From positions 581,001 to 645,000 of the forward strand of contig NZ_JACFXW010000002.1 of NCBI RefSeq assembly GCF_014158035.1: a stretch of DNA of 64,000 nucleotides. Reading direction: 5' to 3'. Shown in pieces: positions 42,680 to 51,536 of this stretch. Each line of letters opens with the position of its first letter. Position 1 is the stretch's first letter. A program made the translations under genes and the position numbers. The DNA comes from Rhizobium sp. G21 (lineage in GTDB: Bacteria > Pseudomonadota > Alphaproteobacteria > Rhizobiales > Rhizobiaceae). The notes under the pieces are model-generated. The model searched no databases. It was not told the origin of the DNA and saw nothing but the letters and a program-made list of their open reading frames with translations.

Positions 42680-44166
42680 TCAGTATTTGATCCAGGCCGT
42701 CTTGAGACCGGAGAATTTGTCGAAGGCGTGCAGCGACAGGTCGCGGCCGACGCCGGATTGCTTGAAGCCGCCGAACGGCGTCATCGGAGACAGGGCGTCC
42801 ACCGTGTTGACTGATACGGTGCCGACTTTCAGCACATCGATCAGCCGGTGCGCGCGCGACAGGTTTGACGTCCAGACGGAGGCGGCCAGCCCATAGATCG
42901 TGTCATTCGCTAGCGCCACGGCTTCCTCTTCCGTGTCGAACACCGTCACGGTGAGCACCGGCCAAAAATCTCTTCCCGCGACAGCCGATCGTCAGGATCG
43001 ACGTTTGCGAAGATGGTCGGCTGGATGAAATGGCCTTTGCCGGCGACCGTCACGCGCTCTCCGCCGGCGATCAGCTTGGCCGTTGTCTTGCCGTGTTCGA
43101 TATAGGATTGCACGCGGTCGCATTGGCGGCCGTCGACGATCGCGCCCATGGTGGAGGCCGGATCGAGCGGATCGCCGGGCTCATAGCGCGCGGCGCGTTG
43201 CTTCATTTTATCGAGAAACGCATCGGCGACGCCGCGCTGGACGAGCAGGCGGGAATTGGCCGAGCAGATTTCGCCCTGATTGAAGAAGATGCCGAAGGCG
43301 GCCATGTCGGCTGCGGCGTCCAGATCCTCGCAATCGTCGAAGATGAGGTTGGGGCTTTTGCCGCCGCATTCCAGCCAGACCTGTTTCATATTGGACTGGG
43401 CGGAATAGCCGAGGAAATATTTGCCGACTTCGGTGGAGCCGGTAAAGGCGATGCAATCGACGTCCGGGTGCATGCCGAGCGCCTTTCCGGCGGTCTCGCC
43501 AAAGCCTGGAACGACGTTGAACACGCCGGCCGGCACGCCAGCTTGAAGCGCAAGTTCGGCGAGGAAGAGTGCGGAGAGCGGCGATTGCTCGGCCGGTTTC
43601 AGCACCACCGAATTGCCCATGGCGAGCGCCGGCGCGCATTTCCAGGCGGCCATGTCGAGCGGGAAATTCCAGGGCGTCACAGCGCCAATGACGCCCAGCG
43701 CCTCGCGCCTGACCATGGCGACATTGCCGCGACCCGTCGGCGCGATCTCGTCATAGATCTTGTCGATGGCTTCGGCGAACCATTGGAACACGCCGGCCGC
43801 GCCCGGCACATCGATGGCGGCGGCATCCGTCACGAGCTTGCCCATGTCCATGCTTTCGAGCAGCGCAAATTCGGTGAGATTGTCGCGGATGAGATCGGCG
43901 AGCTTCAGTAGCACCGCCTTGCGCTCGGCCGGCGTCTTGCCCGACCAGCGTCCGTCCTCGAAGGCGGTGCGCGCAGCTTTGACCGCGCGGTCGATATCCT
44001 CGGCGTCGCAGGCGGCGACGTCGGTGATCACCTCCTCCGTCGCCGGATTGACGCTCTGAAAAGTCTTGCCGGAGAGCGCCGGAACGAAAGCGCCATCGAT
44101 GAAGGCCTGGTTGCGAAAGCGGAGTTTTGCCGCGGCGTCTTTCCAGTCGGCCAAAGTCATGGTCAT
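42680..44166 (-). CDS. Aldehyde dehydrogenase (PuuC-like), interrupted by a 1-base frameshift
   Basis: NAD(P)-dependent aldehyde dehydrogenase of about 496 residues. N-terminal frame: ALGVIGAVTPWNFPLDMAAW, FTGSTEVGKYFLGYSAQSNM, catalytic Glu in WLECGGKSPNLIFDD and catalytic Cys in NQGEICSANSRLLVQRG. The C-terminal part (PVLTVTVFDTEEEAVALAND, VNTVDALSPMTPFGGFKQSG, KFSGLKTAWIKY) continues in another frame; one C is missing around 42958-42963 within REEIFGPV. It resembles gamma-glutamyl-gamma-aminobutyraldehyde dehydrogenase. It follows DUF1028 by 12 bases, so an aldehyde from amine or amino-alcohol breakdown is the likely substrate. Confidence 0.9.
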
Positions 44167-44178
44167 CGGTTCGGCTCC

Positions 44179-44856
44179 TTAGCGGTCGTCGCCGGGAACG
44201 CCGTAGCTCGGCGAGCCCGAAGGATTGAGGGCGCGGGTGACATAGGCGTCGAGCTGCGGCTTGTAGAGCCGCCAGAGATCGGCGAGCTGGCTGATCGGAT
44301 CGTCCTCGGCCCAGTCGACGCGGAGGTCGGCGACCGGCCAGCTGACATGATCGACGATCAGCAGACCGGCGGAATGAACGGGCCCCGCCTCCCCGCCCAC
44401 CTCGAGCGCCGCATGCATGGCGGCGAGCAGCCGGTCGCCGAGATCGCCTTCGGCCGCCTCAAACGCTGCGACCATCCGCTTGGGAATAGAGGGATTGGCG
44501 AGCAGATTGCCCGCGGCGGCGCAATCGCGCCCCTGCGCCATGTCGTGGACCCCGAGCGCCTGCGCGCCGGAAAACAGCGCGGATTGTCCTTTTGCGTCCA
44601 GAATGACGAGCTGACGCCACTCCGCATGCGGATAACCATCCAGAAGCGCCGTCATCGCGGCGTCCGCGGCCAGACCCGTTGCGAGCAGGTCGAGCCCCTT
44701 CGGCCCCAGCGCGGGGTCGGTGATGTTCTGGCTGGCGACGACGCCGGTCCCGGCGCGGGCATGGGCGCAGCGCGCGGCGACCGCAGGAGACGAGGAGGAG
44801 ATGGCCATGCCCAGCCGGCCGGTGGTCTTGCAGCGCCCGAGGATCGAGAAGGTCAT
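44179..44856 (-). CDS. DUF1028 family protein (Ntn-hydrolase fold)
   Basis: 225 residues of the DUF1028 family (PF06267), predicted N-terminal-nucleophile hydrolases. The start MTFSILGRCKTTGRLGMAIS at 44856 is the family's hallmark opening; GVVASQNITDPALGPKGLDL and MAQGRDCAAAGNLLANPSIP follow. A longer frame to 44889 overlaps the RidA stop at 44864 and is rejected. These genes lie beside RidA and aminotransferase or aldehyde dehydrogenase genes in many proteobacteria, and may cleave an amide bond in an amine-degradation pathway. The substrate is unknown. Confidence 0.88.
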   Translation of the reverse strand: MTFSILGRCKTTGRLGMAISSSSPAVAARCAHARAGTGVVASQNITDPALGPKGLDLLATGLAADAAMTALLDGYPHAEWRQLVILDAKGQSALFSGAQALGVHDMAQGRDCAAAGNLLANPSIPKRMVAAFEAAEGDLGDRLLAAMHAALEVGGEAGPVHSAGLLIVDHVSWPVADLRVDWAEDDPISQLADLWRLYKPQLDAYVTRALNPSGSPSYGVPGDDR

Positions 44857-44863
44857 GGCGGGC

Positions 44864-45286
44864 TTAATCCGGAATGACGGCGGTGACATCCACTTCGACC
44901 AGCCATTCCGGCCGGGCGAGCGCCGAGATCACCACACCGGTCGAAACGGGGAAGACGCCCTTCAGCCATTTGCCGATGACGCGATAGACGGTCTCGCGAT
45001 AGCGGGGATCGACGAGATAGATGGTGATCTTGCAGATATGGCCGAGTTCCGAGCCGGCCTCTTCCAGAAGCATCTTGATGTTTTTCATCGCCTGTTCCGT
45101 CTGCGCCTCGACATCGCCGACGCCGACATTCTCGCTCGTGTCGAGGTCCTGGCCGATCTGGCCGCGAACGAACACCATGGTACCCCGGGCGACCACGACC
45201 TGGCAGAGATCGTTGTCGAGCTTCTGTTCGGGATAGGTGTCCTTTGTGTTGAACATCCGGATGCGCTTGTGGACGGGCATGGTCAT
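44864..45286 (-). CDS. RidA/YjgF-family enamine/imine deaminase
   Basis: 140 residues, the normal size. RidA proteins hydrolyse reactive enamine or imine intermediates released by PLP enzymes or amine oxidases and protect other enzymes from them; they act in the cytoplasm as trimers. Seen: GTMVFVRGQIGQDLDTSEN, QTEQAMKNIKMLLEEAGSEL, HICKITIYLVDPRYRETVYR and the conserved arginine in VISALARPEWLVEVDVTAVI. It leads the operon with DUF1028 and aldehyde dehydrogenase and diverges from a flavin monooxygenase-like gene, which suggests joint use in oxidative amine catabolism. ATG 45280 is an alternative start. Confidence 0.92.
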   Translation of the reverse strand: MTMPVHKRIRMFNTKDTYPEQKLDNDLCQVVVARGTMVFVRGQIGQDLDTSENVGVGDVEAQTEQAMKNIKMLLEEAGSELGHICKITIYLVDPRYRETVYRVIGKWLKGVFPVSTGVVISALARPEWLVEVDVTAVIPD

Positions 45287-45580
45287 TCCATTCTTCGGTT
45301 GGCGTTCCCCGGCAGGGCGGTGCTGGCGGCATAGGAACCGATGTTTGCAAGAGAGGAAAGAAGGCTTTCCGTCGCCGTTGCGTCAGGAAAACCGAAGCAG
45401 GCTGCTCCATTGCTTAGGACAATGAGGATATGCCGTTGGTTTTCAGTATACGCCGCTAATTCGAAATATCCAAATCAGATGTCAAATAAATCATCATTTC
45501 CCGAACCAATCGGCTCGGTTAGCCTTTTCCTCGTCCGGCGACAGGCCGGCTTTCAGGATTTCGGCAAAGGAGCCCGCCTC

Positions 45581-46810
45581 ATGACGGTGGAAACCATCGA
45601 CACACTCATCATCGGGGCGGGCCAGGCCGGAATTGCGATGAGCGAGCATTTGTCCAAGACGGGAATTCCCCATCTCGTGCTGGAGCGCAATCGCATCGCC
45701 GAACGTTGGCGCTCCGAGCGCTGGGATTCGCTCGTGGCCAACGGTCCCGCCTGGCATGACCGTTTCCCGACCCGCACCTTTGACGACATCGCCCCGGAGG
45801 CTTTCGCCGGCAAGGACAGTATCGTCAGCTATCTCGAAGCGCATGCGCGGGAGAATGGTTCGCCGGTTCGTTGCGGCGTCGAAGTGACCGCGCTCGGCCG
45901 CAAGCCCGATGGGTCCGGCTTCACGGCCGAGACCAATCAAGGCGTGTTCGAAGCCCGTAATATCGTCTCCGCCACCGGCCCGTTTCAGAAGCCGGTGTTT
46001 CCCGCTCTCATTCCAGCCTCGAGCGGAGTCACCCAGATCCATTCGTCCTCCTATCGCAATCCGTCAGAGCTTCCCGAGGGCGGCGTCATCGTCATCGGCG
46101 CCGGCTCCTCGGGCGTGCAGATCGCCGATGAACTGGCGCGCGCCGGTCGCAAAGTCTATCTCGCGGTGGGGCCGCATAATCGGCCGCCGCGCAGCTATCG
46201 CGGCAAGGATTTCGTCTGGTGGCTCGGGGCTCTCGGTCTCTGGGACGTCAAGGCCAATGATCCCTCGCTCGAACATGTCACCATCGCCGTCAGCGGCGCG
46301 CGCGGCGGCCATACGGTGGATTTCCGCGTCCTCGCAAGCCATGGCATCACCTTGGTCGGCCGCGCCCAGTACTATGAAAATGGCGTGCTGCATTTCGCTG
46401 ATGATCTAGCGAAGAACATCGCCATGGGCGACGCCGATTATCTTTCGGTGCTCGATTCCGCCGACGCTTATATCGCCCGGGAGGGCCTGGATTTCCCGGA
46501 AGAGCCCGAAGCCCGGATCATCGGTCCGGAGCCCAATTGCGTCAAAGACCCGGTCCTCGACCTCGATCTTGCCGAAGCCGGCGTCACCTCGATCATCTGG
46601 GCGACGGGCTATACGCTCGATTATGGCTGGCTGAAGCTCGACGTGATGGACGAACGGGGACGCCCTTCTCATCATCGCGGCGTCTCCGCTGTCCCCGGCT
46701 TCTATTTCCTCGGCCTTCCCTGGCTCTCCCGCCGCGCTTCGCCCTTCATCTGGGGCGTCTGGCATGACGCCAAATATCTGGCGGAGCACATCGCGGCGCG
46801 CCAAGACTGA
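45581..46810 (+). CDS. Flavin-dependent monooxygenase-like FAD/NAD(P) oxidoreductase
   Basis: 409 residues, related to class B flavin monooxygenases (TrkA/FMO-like). FAD motif TLIIGAGQAGIAMSEHLSKT at residues 8-27; NADPH motif GVIVIGAGSSGVQIADELAR near residue 160; IIWATGYTLDYGWLKLD and FYFLGLPWLSRRASPFIWGV at the C-terminus. The start ATG 45581 follows AAAGGAG; the longer frame to 45341 covers the promoter region and is rejected. It diverges from the RidA operon, so the two may share a substrate: N-oxygenation or oxidation of an amine giving imines for RidA is a reasonable guess. Confidence 0.87.
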   Translation: MTVETIDTLIIGAGQAGIAMSEHLSKTGIPHLVLERNRIAERWRSERWDSLVANGPAWHDRFPTRTFDDIAPEAFAGKDSIVSYLEAHARENGSPVRCGVEVTALGRKPDGSGFTAETNQGVFEARNIVSATGPFQKPVFPALIPASSGVTQIHSSSYRNPSELPEGGVIVIGAGSSGVQIADELARAGRKVYLAVGPHNRPPRSYRGKDFVWWLGALGLWDVKANDPSLEHVTIAVSGARGGHTVDFRVLASHGITLVGRAQYYENGVLHFADDLAKNIAMGDADYLSVLDSADAYIAREGLDFPEEPEARIIGPEPNCVKDPVLDLDLAEAGVTSIIWATGYTLDYGWLKLDVMDERGRPSHHRGVSAVPGFYFLGLPWLSRRASPFIWGVWHDAKYLAEHIAARQD

Positions 46811-46860
46811 TCGGGACTGGCCAAGGTCGCGGCAAGGCGCTAAGGGCGGAAGGTCTATCC

Positions 46861-47358
46861 ATGCGCGAGGCCTTCATGATCGCCTGCCCCTGCGGCTCCG
46901 GCCGGTTCGAAATCTCTTGTTGCGACCCCTATCTGGCCGGCAAGCCTGCGCCGACGGCCGAAAGCCTGATGCGGTCGCGCTATACGGCGTTCACGCGCGG
47001 CGATCTCGACCATATTGAGCGGACCTGCGCCGGAGAGGCGAGGCTCGCCTTCCATCGCGCCTCTCTCGCTTTGTCTATCGCAAAGACGGAATGGCTGGGC
47101 CTGACGATCGAGGACGTCCGCGCCGGCGGCGAGGAGGATGAGAAAGGAACCGTGCGGTTCACCGTGCGCTATCGCGAGGGCGGCCGGCTGTTTTCGCAAA
47201 CGGAAACCTCTGAATTCCAGAGACTTGCGGATGGCTGGCGCTATATGCGCGGCGATGTCGGCCGGGCGTCGCAGCCCGCGGCCACGGCCTCCGGCCGCAA
47301 CGATCCCTGTCCTTGCGGCTCAGGCAAGAAATTCAAGAAATGTTGCGGGGCCGGATAG
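46861..47358 (+). CDS. YchJ-family protein with two SEC-C zinc motifs
   Basis: 165 residues. The N-terminal SEC-C motif CPCGSGRFEISCC and the C-terminal SEC-C motif CPCGSGKKFKKCCGAG each bind zinc through Cys residues; the middle is the YchJ-type domain (SLMRSRYTAFTRGDLDHIER). SEC-C was named for the SecA C-terminus, where it binds SecB, but these small proteins have no established function. A GGAAGG ribosome site precedes ATG 46861; ATG 46876 at the motif is an alternative. It is alone on its strand. Confidence 0.88.
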   Translation: MREAFMIACPCGSGRFEISCCDPYLAGKPAPTAESLMRSRYTAFTRGDLDHIERTCAGEARLAFHRASLALSIAKTEWLGLTIEDVRAGGEEDEKGTVRFTVRYREGGRLFSQTETSEFQRLADGWRYMRGDVGRASQPAATASGRNDPCPCGSGKKFKKCCGAG

Positions 47359-47368
47359 CTCCGGCCCC
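47347..47368. terminator. Bidirectional hairpin between SEC-C and SRPBCC genes
   Basis: GGGGCCGGA-TAGC-TCCGGCCCC, a perfect 9-base-pair stem and four-base loop. It covers the stop codon of the SEC-C gene (47358) and lies just past the stop of the converging SRPBCC gene. No T-run. Confidence 0.55.
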
Positions 47369-47375
47369 AGCCGCT

Positions 47376-47906
47376 TCATGCCGGAATCATCGTCTCGTAC
47401 TCGTCGCGCAGGCGCGACCAAACATTCCAGAAGGGTTTCGGATCGGCTGCTTCCAGCCGCGCTTTGAGGATGTCGAGATGCGCGTGCCAGCCGGCGCCGA
47501 TCTTGACCATATTGGCGCGGTCGCTGATGCGCTTGTGGATCACCGTCAGCAGAACATCCTCGCCCTTGGGCTCCAGCGTGAAGCTGACTTCGCCGGGACC
47601 CCAGGCGAAAGCGAGTTTGTGCGGCGGATCGACTTCCGTCACACGGCTCTGCATGCGATGCTCCTCCCCGAAACCCTCGGGACGCTGGCCCGGAGGGCTG
47701 GTCAGCTCGTCATTGCGCCAGACCAGTTCGATGGGCCCATCGATCGTGAGATCCATCGGTCCCGACGCCAGCCACTGGCGGCGCAGCTCGCTGTCGGTAA
47801 GATAGGACCAGACGCGCTCGGCGGGGCCGGGCAAGAGGCGTTCGAGTTTCAAGGTCGCTTGTTCGACGACGGCGGCATAGGCGTTCAGTTTGGCATGCTC
47901 ATTCAT
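47376..47906 (-). CDS. SRPBCC (AHSA1-like) domain protein
   Basis: 176 residues of the START/Bet v1-like SRPBCC fold, activator of Hsp90 ATPase homologue 1 type. LERLLPGPAERVWSYLTDSE opens the domain, RRQWLASGPMDLTI follows, and the ligand-cavity segment LTVIHKRISDRANMVKIGAG and the C-terminal HLDILKARLEAADPKPFWNV close it. Start ATG 47906 has GGGAGAGA upstream and overlaps the ArsR stop by four bases. An ArsR regulator followed by an SRPBCC protein is a very common pair (SdpR-like); the SRPBCC partner may bind a small hydrophobic ligand. Confidence 0.9.
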   Translation of the reverse strand: MNEHAKLNAYAAVVEQATLKLERLLPGPAERVWSYLTDSELRRQWLASGPMDLTIDGPIELVWRNDELTSPPGQRPEGFGEEHRMQSRVTEVDPPHKLAFAWGPGEVSFTLEPKGEDVLLTVIHKRISDRANMVKIGAGWHAHLDILKARLEAADPKPFWNVWSRLRDEYETMIPA

Positions 47907-48268
47907 CGGGTCTCTCCCTTTGTTGCATTTCCATCGCCGCCGCGGTCCGTCCGCAGCAGATTTTCGAGAATATCGAGACGATCGGTCCAGAAGCGCTGGT
48001 AGATCGCCAGCCACTCATGCGCCCGCGCCAAAGGCCCGGGATCGAGCCGGCAGACATGCGTGCGCCCCCTCACCTCCCGGCGGATTAGGCCTGCGCTTTC
48101 CAGCACCTTGATGTGCTTGGAAGCTGCGGCCAGCGACATGTCGTGCGGCGCGGCGAGATCGCCGACGCTGCGTTCGCCCGAGGCGAGCGCCGCCAGCATG
48201 CCCCGGCGCGTCGCATCCGACAAAGCGTGGAAGATCTGATCCATCTGTTGTGTATTATGTTCAACCAT
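47903..48268 (-). CDS. ArsR-family transcriptional regulator
   Basis: 121 residues with a winged helix-turn-helix: MVEHNTQQMDQIFHALSDAT, RRGMLAALASGERSVGDLAA, MSLAAASKHIKVLESAGLIR, EVRGRTHVCRLDPGPLARAH. No metal-site CVC motif, so it is not a metal sensor; it fits the ArsR group paired with SRPBCC genes. I place the start at 48268, where similarity begins; the longer frame to 48304 would run through the operator region. A 16-base perfect palindrome overlaps its start codon, a sign of autorepression. Confidence 0.9.
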   Translation of the reverse strand: MVEHNTQQMDQIFHALSDATRRGMLAALASGERSVGDLAAPHDMSLAAASKHIKVLESAGLIRREVRGRTHVCRLDPGPLARAHEWLAIYQRFWTDRLDILENLLRTDRGGDGNATKGETR

Positions 48269-48276
48269 ATGGTTGA
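48261..48276. promoter_or_regulatory. ArsR operator, perfect palindrome
   Basis: TCAACCATATGGTTGA is a perfect 16-base palindrome that includes the arsR-type ATG (48268-48266, minus strand). Binding would block both transcription and early translation of the regulator's own gene. Confidence 0.75.
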
Positions 48277-48298
48277 ATGTGCGCGATCGGCGCATAAT

Positions 48299-48316
48299 TG
48301 TCAACCGACTGGTTTA
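48299..48316. promoter_or_regulatory. ArsR operator, second copy with -35
   Basis: TCAACCGACTGGTTTA (48301-48316) matches the palindrome at 48261 in 12 of 16 positions, 40 bases away (about four helical turns). A TTGACA for leftward transcription (48304-48299, minus strand) overlaps it; the -10 is weak. Confidence 0.6.
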
Positions 48317-48377
48317 ATATATTTCCATGAAGCGACGAGCCGCTTGGCGGCCCGGCGACTATCCGCTGGAATGAAGG

Positions 48378-49521
48378 TCAGGTCAGCCGGTCGAGGATTT
48401 TGCCGAGCATGGTCCGGCAGGCTTCCATCTGGCTGAGGTCGATGAATTCGTCGGGCTTGTGGCCCTGCTCCATATCGCCGGGACCGCAGACGATCGAAGG
48501 CGCGCCGAATGCCTGTTCGAACAAGCCGCCTTCGGTGCCGAAAGAGACCTTGAATTGCTCGCCGCCGGACAGAGACTTCACCGCCTCGGTCGCCTTGCCG
48601 CGCGGATCGACATTGAGGCCCGGATAGGTGTTGAAGATGTCTAGACGGATGCCTGTTTCCGGGAAGCGCTTGCGGCCCTCGGCGGTGATCCGCTCGGCCT
48701 TGTCGAACAACCTGGCTATATAGGCCATGGGGTCGTCGCCGGCGAGATTGCGGATTTCAAAATCGAGACGGCAGGCGTCGGGCACGATATTGAGCGCGGT
48801 GCCGCCCTGAATTACGCCGGCATGCAGCGTGGTGTAGGGCACGGTGTAGTCGTCGTCACGGGGGCCGGAGGCTTCGATGTCGGCCTGGATCGCGCGCACT
48901 TCCGCCAGAAGCTCCGTCGCCATATAGATGGCGTTAAGGCCGGTGGGGGCGAGCGCCGAATGGGCCGAATGGCCGGTGCAATAGGCTTTGACGCCGGTCT
49001 TGCCCTTATGGCCGGTGGCGACCTGCATGGCGGTGGGTTCGCCGATCAGCACCCATTCCGGATCGATGCCGGCGGTGGCGAGCTCATCCAGCATCGGGCG
49101 TACGCCGACGCAGCCGATTTCCTCGTCATAGGAAAAAGCGAGATGCAAGGGCCGCGTCAGCCGGCGCTCTGTGGCGGCGACGGCCGCCTCCATGGCGCAG
49201 GCGATGAAGCCTTTCATGTCGGTGGTCCCGCGTCCATAGAAGCGGTCGCCCTTGCGGCTCATGCGGAAGGGTCGACGGTCCAGGCCTGGCCATCGACAGG
49301 CACGACGTCGGTATGGCCCGAGAGCACGATGCCCCCGGCCCTTCCGGGCCGATCGTGGCGAAGAGCGAGGCGCGGTCGCCATTCTCATGCGGGAAGAGAC
49401 GCGAGGCAATGCCCGCCGCCGCCAGCGCATCGGCGATATAGCGAATGAGATCGATATTGCCGTCTCTGCTGACGGACGGGAAAGCGATCAATCGGTCGAG
49501 GATGTCATAGGCGCTGGTCAT
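48378..49521 (-). CDS. argE: ArgE/DapE-type deacetylase (M20 family), with two 1-base frameshifts
   Basis: M20 metallopeptidase-fold amidohydrolase, nearest to acetylornithine deacetylase (EC 3.5.1.16), about 381 residues after correction. Start ATG 49521: MTSAYDILDRLIAFPSVSRD. The metal site GHTDVVPVDGQAW lies in a short intermediate frame, then GRGTTDMKGFIACAMEAAVA, YDEEIGCVGVRPMLDEL, IGEPTAMQVATGHKGKTGVK and EGGLFEQAFGAPSIVCGPGD. Two deletions explain the breaks: C5 at 49332-49336 and GGG at 49269-49271 (plus strand). In ArgE the product would be ornithine; amino-acid amidases of the same family are the alternative. Neighbours give no further hint. Confidence 0.85.
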
Positions 49522-49589
49522 GCGAGGCGATTCCTGTTTGCCGCAAACTACCGCTGCGACCGTGGCGGACGCAAGGACGCATCGCGACG

Positions 49590-50447
49590 TCAGGGCGCCG
49601 CGCGCAGATTGATCGCCTTGCGCATGATCTCTTCGCTGAGCGCCGAGGTCAGCGCCTTGTCGGCGCCGCGGCGCTCGACGAGCACGAATTCGACATCTTC
49701 GAGTTCGGGGAGGCGACCGGCGGGGATCTCGCGCAGGCCCGGCGGCGCGAGGCTGCGCGGCTGCACGAAGACGCCCATTCCGGCCTTGGCGGCTGCGGTC
49801 AGCCCGCTGAGGCTGCCGCAGGTGCAACTGATCCGCCAGGTGACGCCGGCTTTGTTCAGCGCTTCGAGCGCGATCGATCGGGTGACGCTCGGAGAGGGAA
49901 AGGCGATCAGTGGCAATGGCGTCTGCATCAGGGAGTGGTCGGGATCACGGGCCAGCCAGACCAGCGGTTCGCGATGCAGGAGTGCGCCGCGGGTTTCTCC
50001 CAATCGCCGCTTGGCGAGCACCAGGTCGATCTCGCCATTGTCCTGCATCTGGAACAGCGGTCCGGACAGCGCCACCGTCAATTCGAGATCGACGGAGGGG
50101 TGGGAGCGGGCGAAGCCTTCGAGGATCAGCGGCAACTGGCTGTTGACGAGATCTTCGGAGACGCCGAAGCGGATGCGGCCGCGAAGGTCGCCCGCGCGGA
50201 AGTGGCGTTCGGCGCGGCCCGCGATGGCCAGAATATCCCGCGCATAGGCGATCATCGCCTCGCCATCACCGGACAGCGCCACCCGCTGCGTGTCTCGCGA
50301 GAATAGTCGTCGGCCGACAACAGTTTCGAGTTTCTGGATATGCTGGCTGACCGTGGATTGCCCGAGGCCCAGCCGCTCCGCGGCCAGCGTGAAACTGCCC
50401 GTCTCCTCGACGGCGACGAACGATCGGAGTTGGACGAGGTCGAACAT
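49590..50447 (-). CDS. LysR-family transcriptional regulator
   Basis: 285 residues. Helix-turn-helix MFDLVQLRSFVAVEETGSFT, LAAERLGLGQSTVSQHIQKL, ETVVGRRLFSRDTQRVALSG; effector domain from GRIRFGVSEDLVNSQLPLIL to VEFVLVERRGADKALTSALS. It diverges from the SBF-type transporter at 50531, with 83 bases between, and is therefore a probable local regulator of that transporter. Confidence 0.92.
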   Translation of the reverse strand: MFDLVQLRSFVAVEETGSFTLAAERLGLGQSTVSQHIQKLETVVGRRLFSRDTQRVALSGDGEAMIAYARDILAIAGRAERHFRAGDLRGRIRFGVSEDLVNSQLPLILEGFARSHPSVDLELTVALSGPLFQMQDNGEIDLVLAKRRLGETRGALLHREPLVWLARDPDHSLMQTPLPLIAFPSPSVTRSIALEALNKAGVTWRISCTCGSLSGLTAAAKAGMGVFVQPRSLAPPGLREIPAGRLPELEDVEFVLVERRGADKALTSALSEEIMRKAINLRAAP

Positions 50448-50530
50448 GCTTATTGCGCTCCATGATGACTATTATTTCTTGTATTGCGAATCGTGATGAT
50501 CGACAATTGCCGCGTCAGAAGGATTCCGCC

Positions 50531-51523
50531 ATGCGCCGCTATATTCCCAACAGCTTCACGCTGATGCTCATCTCCACCGTCATCATCGCCTCGCTGCTGC
50601 CGGCCAGCGGCGCCTTTGCGGATTGGTTCGGGGTCGCGACCGACATCGCCATTGCGCTGCTGTTCTTCCTGCATGGCGCCCGGCTGTCGCGTGAGACGGT
50701 GATCAAGGGCATGCTGCATTGGCGACTGCATCTGGTGATCCTGGCGGTGACCTTCATCGTTTTCCCGCTCCTGGGTTTGGCGCTCGGCATGCTGCCGGAA
50801 AGCCTGCTGCCGCAGCCGCTCTATCTCGGCCTGCTCTATCTCTGTGTGTTGCCGTCCACTGTGCAGTCGTCGATCGCCTTCACCTCCATGGCGGGCGGCA
50901 ATGTGCCGGCAGCCGTCTGCTCGGCCTCGGCCTCCAACATCATCGGCATGTTCCTGACGCCGCTCCTGGTCTATCTGCTGTTTTCGCTGGGCGATGGCGG
51001 CGGCGGCTTTTCACTGGGCGGTCTGGAAAAGATCATGCTGCAATTGCTCGCACCCTTCGTGCTCGGCCAGATCCTGCAGCCCTGGGTCGGCGACTGGGTG
51101 CGGTCGAAGAAGAACCTTCTTCTGCCCGTCGATCGCGGCTCCATCCTGATGGTCGTTTATCTCGCTTTCAGCCATGCGGTGATCGAAGGCGTCTGGAGCG
51201 ATTTTTCGCTGCGCGATCTCGCCGTGGTCGCCGTCATCGATGTGCTGCTTCTGGCGATCGTGCTGGCGCTGACCTATTGGGGATCGAAGGCGCTGGGCTT
51301 CAACCGCGAGGACGAGATCGTCATCGTCTTCTGCGGCTCCAAGAAGAGCCTGGCGAGCGGCGTGCCGATGGCCAACGCCCTGTTCTCCGGGCCGATAATC
51401 GGCTCGATCGTGCTGCCGATCATGCTGTTTCACCAGATCCAACTGATGACCTGCGCCGTGATCGCCGAAAAATACGCCGCGGCCGCGCGCCGTCGCGCAG
51501 AGGCGAAAGTCGCGATCGCCTGA
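50531..51523 (+). CDS. Bile acid:Na+ symporter-like (SBF/YfeH) membrane transporter
   Basis: 330 residues with about ten hydrophobic helices; SBF-like family (PF13593). Start ATG 50531 follows AAGGA; the frame from 50453 overlaps the promoter. Helices include TLMLISTVIIASLLPASGAF, IAIALLFFLHGARLSRETVI, LVILAVTFIVFPLLGLALGM, and the conserved crossover LGLLYLCVLPSTVQSSIAFT. CGSKKSLASGVPMANALFSG is the second crossover with the Na+ site. The substrate is likely an organic anion; divergent LysR control suggests induction by it. Relation to bile acids is only by family name. Confidence 0.9.
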   Translation: MRRYIPNSFTLMLISTVIIASLLPASGAFADWFGVATDIAIALLFFLHGARLSRETVIKGMLHWRLHLVILAVTFIVFPLLGLALGMLPESLLPQPLYLGLLYLCVLPSTVQSSIAFTSMAGGNVPAAVCSASASNIIGMFLTPLLVYLLFSLGDGGGGFSLGGLEKIMLQLLAPFVLGQILQPWVGDWVRSKKNLLLPVDRGSILMVVYLAFSHAVIEGVWSDFSLRDLAVVAVIDVLLLAIVLALTYWGSKALGFNREDEIVIVFCGSKKSLASGVPMANALFSGPIIGSIVLPIMLFHQIQLMTCAVIAEKYAAAARRRAEAKVAIA

Positions 51524-51536
51524 ACTGGATCAGTTC
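51522..51536. terminator. Small hairpin between converging genes
   Basis: GAACTG-GAT-CAGTTC, 6-base-pair stem with three-base loop, spanning the stop codons of both the SBF transporter (51523) and the GntR gene (51530). Weak on its own. Confidence 0.35.
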
